Assembly: GCA_014885115.2 (NCBI GenBank)
Contig: WKLE02000101.1
Coordinates: 29,467-44,331, forward strand
Length of the DNA stretch: 14,865 bases
Origin: Asterionellopsis glacialis
Lineage: Eukaryota > Bacillariophyta > Plagiogrammaphyceae > Rhaphoneidales > Asterionellopsidaceae
Direction: 5' to 3'
In this document: positions 9,278 to 14,865 of the stretch, in pieces
How positions within the stretch are numbered: the first letter of the stretch is position 1
Layout of the letters: every line of letters starts with the position of its first letter
Made by a program: the position numbers and the translations under genes
Notes under the pieces: generated by a model
The model's database searches: none
Seen by the model: only the letters and a program-made list of their open reading frames with translations
What the model was told of the DNA's origin: nothing

Positions 9278-10894
9278 TTAAGCAGCTGGTGCTGTGGCTT
9301 CCTCGGTACTACTAGTAGCGGCAGGCTCTTCCTTAGTAATGGCACCATTGACATCTGCACCAACCCATACAACCATTGGTTCTGGAATTCCTGGAGATGC
9401 TGTCTGAACTCGTTCCCAGGCAGCACTTTCCAAACGAAGTGGTGTTCGCTCCACAACATAATGATATTTTGCCTCGTCCAAAAGGTCATCAAATTTGGGT
9501 CCTGTTTGGATTCCAGCTTCAGCGGCCTTGCGTCGTTCTTCAGGTGTCATGTTCGATACGTCATCGAGGGCATCCCAATAATCAGGTAATTCAATGTTTG
9601 GGGGGTTCGCCTTGAACCAAGCTCGGACAGTAAGAGATTGTGCAAGGGTGAAACTATTTGATGTAAGCCAGTAAATTGTAAGCCCAGCCGGTACTTGTAA
9701 CGAAAAGAAACCAATCAATAGTGGTAAAAACTTGAGAAACTTCTGAGAATTTTCCACAGTTTCCTTTTCTTCGGGGGACATGTCCTCATCCACAGGTGGA
9801 GTCAAAACTCTCATGGTGAGAGATTGTCCCAAAACAAGAATAACAGGCATGACAAGGTAAGCTAGAGTAGTTTCCCATCCCAAACTTGGTGTGGGTGGGA
9901 AACCGTTCGACGTATCCCAATTCGATACAAGCCAATCCAAACCACGATAGTCAGGAGCTGATACAGGTCCCTCAAGAGAGGGAATCCACAAGAAGGGTTC
10001 ATTGAGAAGTCCGTCCATGGCAAGAAGACGAACACCACGATACAAACCAAGGAAGATTGGAAGTTGTGCCAAAGAAACAATACATCCAGCTAGAGGATTC
10101 TGGTTGGCATCCTCAAACAACTTGGCAGTAGCACGATTCTGCATGTCTTGATTGTCCTTAAATTTTTCCTTAATTTCTTTCATGTAGGGCTTGAGTGCCT
10201 TCTGGTATTCGGAAGCCTTGGATTGTTGAATCGAAAGCGGAACCAACAAAGATCGCATAGCTGTACATCAAATGAAAAAGAAGAGGGGAGAGAGAGAGAG
10301 AGAGAGAGGTCATGAATTCGATTTTAAGAATAAAGTGAAAAAGAAAAGAAAAATATAAGCTGTGAGAAAATTCGTAATATGGAAATGTAATAAAAAAATC
10401 ATCATCTTTTTTGTGCCTCTGTTGTTTCTTTTGTTGGGTATGTGACAGGACATAATATACAAAACATGACAAATCTTCTTACATGCTGTAAAGATGGCAA
10501 TCGATACACCCCAAGTTTGTGTAATGCCAACACTACGGAGAGGTCCATCAATACCACTATGAATAAAGATAATGGTTGATTTAAATATATTCAGATAGGA
10601 TTGCCACCAACCGGTTTTTTCTTCCGTTGCCGCATCCACCGCAATATCTGCAACTGCATCAGCCGCATCAGCTAACCAAGTACTTGTGGTAGACATGATG
10701 TGATTCATCGAATGCATATCCATATTGGTAATCGCATCCAAATGATCAGGAGTGACTGCGTTGAGTGATGCAATTCTATTATTCGTTCTTGTTGATGTCA
10801 CAAGTGCAGGTCGACCTGCCGGAGTAAATGCAGATGTCGTTGTCGAAGACATCATGCTAGCTAAGGCTAGAAACATGAAATTAGTGATTCTCAT
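9278..10894 (-). CDS. ALB3: Thylakoid membrane insertase ALB3 (YidC/Oxa1/Alb3 family), 2 exons, 464 aa
   Basis: On the minus strand, exon 1 is 10894-10483 and exon 2 is 10260-9278; together they make 465 codons with the stop. ALB3 inserts light-harvesting and other proteins into the thylakoid membrane, with the plastid SRP pathway. The N-terminus is a hydrophobic signal peptide ending TTTSA|FTPAGRP, a textbook diatom bipartite plastid presequence (ASAFAP type, Phe23 at +1) followed by a Ser/Thr/Arg-rich transit part. The insertase core follows: WGVSIAIFTASMRSLLVPLS, with R140 at the position of the conserved groove arginine; a charged cytoplasm-type loop (KALKPYMKEIKEKFKDN); and membrane segments near residues 193-218, 269-288 and 311-346 (FLPLLIGFFSLQVPAGLTIY). 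The tail after residue ~350 is hydrophilic and ends in an Ala/Thr/Glu-rich stretch. The length is close to that of plant ALB3. The ATG at 10894 is the first in frame. The N-terminal targeting and core motifs make this call strong. Confidence 0.95.
10261..10482 (-). other. Intron of the ALB3 gene (222 bp)
   Basis: On the minus strand the donor is GTAAGA and the acceptor GTACAG, phase 1 (T|CT restores Ser138). Splicing joins the two halves of the first core membrane segment (IAIFTA-S-MRSLLV). The 3' end of the intron contains a long CT tract that doubles as a polypyrimidine tract. Confidence 0.9.
10288..10308. repeat. (GA)10 microsatellite in the ALB3 intron
   Basis: Twenty-one bases of uninterrupted GA dinucleotide repeat on the plus strand. 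On the transcribed strand it is a CU tract about 28 nt upstream of the ALB3 3' splice site. Confidence 0.95.
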
Positions 10895-12033
10895 TTTATT
10901 GTAAGGTGTTTTGAAATTATTATTTTTTCTTTCGAACTTTCTTGTTGTTGACAATGTATATCAGTTGACGACTCTGTTAATCAAATTTGTCGTCGCTGCC
11001 AGGTGTATCAAAACGGAAGCCCAGTAGAGATGCTCTCACTGGTGGTTGTTCTCGCAAATATAAATACCCAAAAGAAGAAGGCGTGTGTTTTGTTGGCGAC
11101 TTGCTCGTACTCAGACACAGAAAATCGTTCAAGTTGAGGCGAAATCGTTCCATCTCACGTCTCTCCTGCGCTGCCCGACTGCAGAGCCAAAAAACGTATC
11201 AACTTTGATGTCATGTAGTGGAGTCACGTTCAATTCTACGAGCGAAACTTCAACAACCAACTTTTTTGATCTTGTTGGTTTCCAGGTGGCACATACACCG
11301 GCTCAACACAAGAGATCAAGAAGCCCGCAAGTCGAACGACAAGAGAAAGATTTCAGGATCCAAAGAAACCCGGAAATTGATTTTTTCTGTCTTTTAGCGT
11401 ATGTTTATCTGTAACTTTATTACAAAGTAAGTGTCAGTTTCCGCCCAACACCAAAACGCAAGACAACCCCAAGATGTTCTAGAGAGGGGATCTGTCAGCA
11501 CGCGCGCTTGGGTATCGCTACTTCTAGTCCAGTCTCTCTAGAGAGAGAGCATGCATCTCAAACTCTCAAAAGCCACAGAAGACCAGAGGAGCACCACCAA
11601 CAAAAAAGCAAAAGCAAACCAAGTTGCCGGTGTACCGCAACCTGTACCTCTGGTACTGGTAGGGTCCTACCTGGTACAGGTACCGTATGTGGTCCTACCG
11701 TACCTGGTATAGGTAAATAATTATGATGCGGGCAGGTCCTACCTGTACTCGTACGAGTACTCCATTTTTACTAGAGGACTACCTGTACAGAGAGACCTTT
11801 AACAAAAGGAAGGCAACGGTGGATTTCTTTAGTTTTTTTGTTACATATTTCATCTTCGTCTATGACAACATTGCTGAACAGCATTGATGGACCAGAGATA
11901 CTAACTACGGCATCAAAGACCTCTAGAGAGAGAGAGTGAAAATACAGTACGCATTTACATTCCTCATACACACTCCAACTGTCACATAAAATAAGACACT
12001 ACACGAGGTACACACCAATTAAATATAGTTGTC
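10895..12033. other. Divergent intergenic region (ALB3 and PABPN1 promoters)
   Basis: This 1.1-kb stretch lies between two divergently transcribed genes and should hold both promoters and 5' leaders. It contains a cluster of GTAC palindromes (11641-11790), three copies of TCTAGAGAG (11478-11486, 11537-11545, 11922-11930), and a 14-bp palindrome TCTCTCTAGAGAGA at 11533-11546. Open frames at 10987-11208, 11085-11414 and 11508-11720 have no recognisable domain and are probably chance. Confidence 0.5.
11641..11790. promoter_or_regulatory. Cluster of GTAC-centred palindromes and GGTCCTACC repeats
   Basis: GGTCCTACC occurs three times, at 11663-11671, 11691-11699 and 11735-11743. TACCTGGTACAGGTA (11668-11682) recurs as TACCTGGTATAGGTA (11701-11715), differing at one base. 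GGTAGG-GT-CCTACC (11658-11671) and GTACTCGTACGAGTAC (11745-11760, a perfect 16-bp palindrome) add further dyads. The cluster lies about 250-390 bp upstream of the PABPN1 ATG. Repeats and symmetry are seen directly. A protein-binding or structural role is inferred. Confidence 0.5.
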
Positions 12034-13174
12034 ATGAGTGAGAAGGAAGAAAACCCACCGGCAGATGCCGCCGCAGCATCCGAAGAAACACCTCCATCGA
12101 AAGCGGCGGCAGCAGAAGAAGATGATGATGAAGAAGACTTGGAAAAGCTTCAAGCTGAAATTGCAAGGATGGAAGCAGAGGCAGCTAAAATTGCAAAAGA
12201 AACAGAAGATTTAGAAAATCAAAAGACTGGGGGTACTGCTGGTGAAGGAGCGAAAAAGGAAGAAGTTGATCCAGCAAAGGCAAAGGAAGAAGCTGCCAAG
12301 CGAGATGGATTTTCAGTGTATGTGGGTCAGGTAGACTATGCAGCTACACCTGAAGAACTATTAGCACACTTTGAAGCATGCGGACAAGTAGAACGAATTA
12401 CGATTGTATGTGATAAAAAGACAGGACATCCAAAAGGTAAACAAAACACGCACTCACGCATGCACACGAAATAGTGGTTTCTTTTTCAATTCTCCACCCG
12501 CCTGATACTCAGGTACTTTACCAACCATGATGAATTATGTTTTCTTCTCTTTTTTTTCTTCTTTCTCGTGTATAATATGCAGGCTTTGCTTACATTGAAT
12601 TTCAGGTATGAAAAATATTGTACGGAAAAGGAAACATTCTATGTTTGTGTTTGTTTTTGTTCCTTTATAGGTTGCGATAAATTTGTTAGCCTTCTATCTA
12701 GGGGCCAAAATTTGGGCCATTGTCAGGGAGGAACTCATTCAAATTATTTTTTTTGGCGGTGGGGTTCTTTCGATGCCACTTTTTGCTTTTGTTTTTTATT
12801 TTGTCTTTCGCATTGTTTGCCATCATCAAATAATATTATTTTGATATGTTGGCTTATTGTTTAATATACAACAATAAATATTTCAGACGGATGAAGCTGT
12901 TGAAAATGCTATCAAATTAGATGGATCTACATTCAAAGAACGACAACTCAAGGTAACTCACAAACGAGTCAATGATCCAAACCACTACTACAATGCCGAA
13001 GGTGGTGGTGGTGGAAGATTTGGTGGCGGACGTGGATTCGGTGGCGGACGTGGAGGTGGCTTCCGAGGAAGAGGCGGTGGCTTTCGTGGTCGTGGCGGTG
13101 GTCGCCGCGGTGGTTTTCGTGGAGGTTACCGTGGTGGTGGAAGAGGGGGTGGAGGGTACCACCCATACTATTAA
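12034..13174 (+). CDS. PABPN1: Nuclear poly(A)-binding protein, PABPN1/Pab2 type, 3 exons, 237 aa
   Basis: Exons 12034-12436, 12583-12605 and 12887-13174 make 238 codons with the stop. PABPN1 binds growing poly(A) tails in the nucleus and controls tail length. The layout matches the family. The N-terminus is acidic and alanine-rich, followed by a coiled coil at residues about 33-64 (DLEKLQAEIARMEAEAAK). One RRM spans residues about 93-170, with RNP2 VYVGQV (95-100) and RNP1 KGFAYIEF (134-141), then TFKERQLKVTHKR, the equivalent of the SLFRGRQIKV segment of animal PABPN1. An Arg/Gly-rich tail (residues about 181-233) ends in YHPYY; the RGG repeats are likely sites of arginine methylation. At 237 residues it is shorter than the human protein but close to the yeast and plant forms. 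The ATG follows a TATAGTTGTC leader. Intron phases restore RNP1 exactly. Confidence 0.92.
12437..12582 (+). other. Intron 1 of the PABPN1 gene (146 bp)
   Basis: Donor GTAAAC, acceptor ATGCAG after a long T/C-rich tract. The intron is phase 1, and the split codon G|GC restores the glycine of RNP1. Confidence 0.88.
12583..12605 (+). other. 23-nt micro-exon of the PABPN1 gene
   Basis: Flanked by ATGCAG upstream and GTATGA downstream. It completes the glycine codon and encodes FAYIEFQ, the core of RNP1. Skipping it would shift the frame (23 is not a multiple of 3) and destroy the RRM. Confidence 0.85.
12606..12886 (+). other. Intron 2 of the PABPN1 gene (281 bp)
   Basis: Donor GTATGA, acceptor ATTTCAG, phase 0, joining IEFQ to TDEAVENAI. 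It is the longest intron in the window and T-rich. Confidence 0.87.
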
Positions 13175-13900
13175 TTACTGTGAAAGTTGACGCATGTACA
13201 AGACACTGCTATGGATAAATTTTCTACTTTTCGGGGGGTAATAGAAATATTATTCTGTAGGCCCATTGTCATTCTTTGAGATCAACTCTTTTTTTGTCGG
13301 AACAAGGATTTCTCATGAAACGGCCTTATGGTAGTGATTGTAATCTTACTTAATCACAATATGTTTCTATATTATTTTTATATCTGAAAAATTGCAGTAG
13401 GTTATTGCTCAGGGTATAAATCAGCTCCTTTCTATGCTTGATATCTCGTTATTTCCCATGCTGGTGAAACAAAAATTGCAAAAGAATCCTCAAACCGCCA
13501 CCTGTCTGTAGCCAGTGATGCCATACACATATTATTCATAGCTTTATCCATTTTGAGCCTTGATGTATTTTTCCATTATTGTGTAAATCTGATATTTTTT
13601 TATCCCCACCAAAGTTTTATAATATAATATCCATCATTCGTTTGACAGCACTGTATTTTTTTTTAAATTGGTCTACACATCACCTTTACTGAATATTGCC
13701 TTGAAAATGGGGAAGGAAGAAAATTGGAAAGAACTACCACCAGTATCAATCATCTCATTTTTGGCAGCCTTGTTTGATCCTCTTCTCCCTGCAGTTGGGA
13801 TGGATTTCACCCACCTTTTGACTTTGCACCAGCAAAATTATTTGTTCAATACAGAAATTTTTCAGCATAAAATTTTGGTGGTAGCCAGATTTTCATCTTC
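13175..13900. other. 3' UTR of PABPN1 and AT-rich intergenic DNA
   Basis: This region holds the 3' UTR of the PABPN1 gene and then AT-rich DNA. A 78-codon plus-strand frame (13668-13904, opening with TTG or using an internal ATG) shows no recognisable domain. The minus strand has short, interrupted frames and may continue the decayed sequence that lies to the right. Confidence 0.4.
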
Positions 13901-14441
13901 TTAATTTCTGTATGAAATTTTTACAAAATACCAACCAGGACAAAAAACAAGTTCTAATTTACTAGTAACACCACCAACAAAAAGTAATGAATCATCATGA
14001 GCAAGGCCTGCTTTGTTTATAGATTTGTTGGCCAGTTGATATATACTAAGAAGGGACTCTGGCTGACTTGTTGAGATCATCAATTCCCAATTTTCCATAT
14101 GAAGCCTATGGGATGATGTTTCAGTAGTATTCAGGATTATTAATCCTTTTCTGTCTCTTGACCACAACTTTATAATGCTCCCTCTTCCACTAAATTCAAA
14201 ATCACTTGTATCTTTTCCATATCTTCAAAGTAGTAAAACATGTGAAGTTTTAGGACAAACTTCTAGTAGTGACATATGCAGTTCCCACCCACCAATAAAC
14301 AAACCTGGCCATTTTGCCAAGCTTGAAAATACTTCTTTTTTTCCAAAAATCCAAGCTTGCAATAAGCCACCTTCCTTATTGAATGACATAACAATAGAGT
14401 TGTTCCAGGATTAGGTGGACCAGTCCAGTACTGTGACATAA
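13901..14441 (-). pseudogene. Broken coding stretch on the minus strand, family not recognised
   Basis: Read on the minus strand, one frame is protein-like from about 14410 to 13901, broken by a single in-frame TGA at 14225-14227. The part before the stop includes LLQAWIFGKKEVF and WPGLFIGGWELHMSLL; the part after includes SIIKLWSRDRKGLIIL and DDSLLFVGG. Further upstream (about 14438-14400) a different frame reads YWTGPPNPGT, right after an acceptor-like TCACAG, so a frameshift is also implied. The aromatic and glycine pattern is vaguely like beta-propeller repeats, but I cannot name a family. A real gene with unrecognised introns or a sequencing error is an alternative. Confidence 0.35.
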
Positions 14442-14521
14442 TTTTTTTTAAATCAAATTAATCAAAGCTAGTAATTTTATGTGTTATTTTTTTTGTGAGG
14501 ATGGACACCGTACCATTTTAG

Positions 14522-14661
14522 GGTACCGATTTCTCAACAACCAGCCATTTTTACCTCACAACCACTAGTGCGGTTCCATGCACAAGGAGCTTCTGCCTTC
14601 TGCATGGAACTGCACTGGTGGTTGTGAGGTAAAAATGGCTGGTTGTTGAGAAATTGGTACC
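14522..14661. repeat. Near-perfect 61-bp inverted repeat with 18-nt loop
   Basis: The left arm 14522-14582 and right arm 14601-14661 are reverse complements at 58 of 61 positions, both bounded by GGTACC, with a loop at 14583-14600. The three differences (14572/14611, 14566/14617, 14528/14655) all give G.U or U.G pairs in plus-strand RNA, so that RNA could form an unbroken 61-bp helix; minus-strand RNA would have three A.C mismatches. Inside the loop AAGG and CCTT could extend the stem after one mismatch. An ACCATTTT direct repeat flanks the structure at 14512-14519 and 14671-14678. It may be a foldback element, a MITE remnant, or a hairpin RNA source. Confidence 0.9.
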
Positions 14662-14862
14662 GTAAACAGCACCATTTTGCAAGATTGATCGGAAGAGATC
14701 CGGGTGCAACAGCCAATTTTTGTCAGTTGGGTGAGCCTGCAATGCCCAAAAGTGCACCGGCCAGTTTGTCATTTTATTCAATTCCGATACAATTTGGCTG
14801 TGCCATACATCAGAAAGGACTTTCTGGTCACTGACGAATGAAATCTGTCTGTCTGTCAACAT
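14551..14862 (-). CDS. Possible 3' part of an unrecognised coding sequence at the window edge
   Basis: A minus-strand frame of 103 codons opens at the extreme right of the window and runs through the right arm of the inverted repeat to a stop at 14551. The outer part (for example HSQIVSELNKMTNWPVHFW and NWLLHPDLFRSILQ) has balanced, protein-like composition. The inner part is made of the repeat arms and is unlikely to be original coding sequence. I do not recognise a family. It may be an exon, a transposon fragment or chance. Confidence 0.22.
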   Translation of the reverse strand: MLTDRQISFVSDQKVLSDVWHSQIVSELNKMTNWPVHFWALQAHPTDKNWLLHPDLFRSILQNGAVYGTNFSTTSHFYLTTTSAVPCRRQKLLVHGTALVVVR

Positions 14863-14865
14863 TTT

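Noticed and set aside
11641..11790. GTAC cores as copper-response elements
   Set aside because: The GTAC element is known from green algae with an SBP-domain regulator. Nothing here ties it to copper, and diatoms are not known to have that regulator.
12917..13190. Antisense and alternate-frame open frames rich in Thr/His or Val/Glu over the PABPN1 tail
   Set aside because: They are low-complexity shadows of the RGG-encoding GGT/CGT repeats.
1..14865. tRNA, rRNA, CRISPR array or bacterial operon
   Set aside because: No T-arm consensus, rRNA-like segment or regular spacer array was seen. Introns and alternating strands exclude a prokaryotic operon layout.

Overview
The window looks like nuclear DNA of a diatom or closely related stramenopile alga. 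Coding genes are broken by short GT-AG introns (83 to 281 bp) that resolve cleanly by reading frame. One protein carries a diatom-style plastid presequence (signal peptide ending in the SAFTP variant of the ASAFAP cleavage motif). Noncoding DNA is AT-rich. The genus cannot be named from sequence alone.

Layout from left to right. 1-1712: AT-rich DNA with no convincing gene. 1713-4050 (+): three-exon gene for a 710-residue protein with a PH-like N-terminal region, a RelA/SpoT-like nucleotidyltransferase segment and a helical TPR-like C-terminal region. 4567-5244 (-): intronless gene for a secreted, cysteine-rich protein that is probably GPI-anchored. 6053-9057 (+): two-exon gene for a 973-residue peptidase-U32/RlhA-type protein with a DUF3656-like middle and a second U32-like half. 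9278-10894 (-): two-exon gene for the thylakoid insertase ALB3 (YidC/Oxa1 family). 12034-13174 (+): three-exon gene for a nuclear poly(A)-binding protein (PABPN1 type), with a 23-nt micro-exon encoding the RNP1 core. About 13901-14441 (-): a broken coding stretch, probably a pseudogene. 14522-14661: a near-perfect 61-bp inverted repeat with an 18-nt loop. The last bases hold an open frame on the minus strand that may run out of the window.

The genes alternate strand (+,-,+,-,+) and share no evident pathway. Two of them (ALB3, and possibly the U32 protein) may act in the plastid: one inserts thylakoid membrane proteins, the other is related to enzymes that hydroxylate 23S rRNA or tRNA. PABPN1 acts in nuclear mRNA polyadenylation. 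The most unusual items are the PH/RelA-SpoT-like/TPR-like protein without a visible plastid presequence, the two four-cysteine sets in the U32 protein, the inverted repeat whose only mismatches are G.U wobbles in plus-strand RNA, and a cluster of GTAC-centred palindromes upstream of the PABPN1 gene. All functional calls rest on motif recognition by eye; no search was run.
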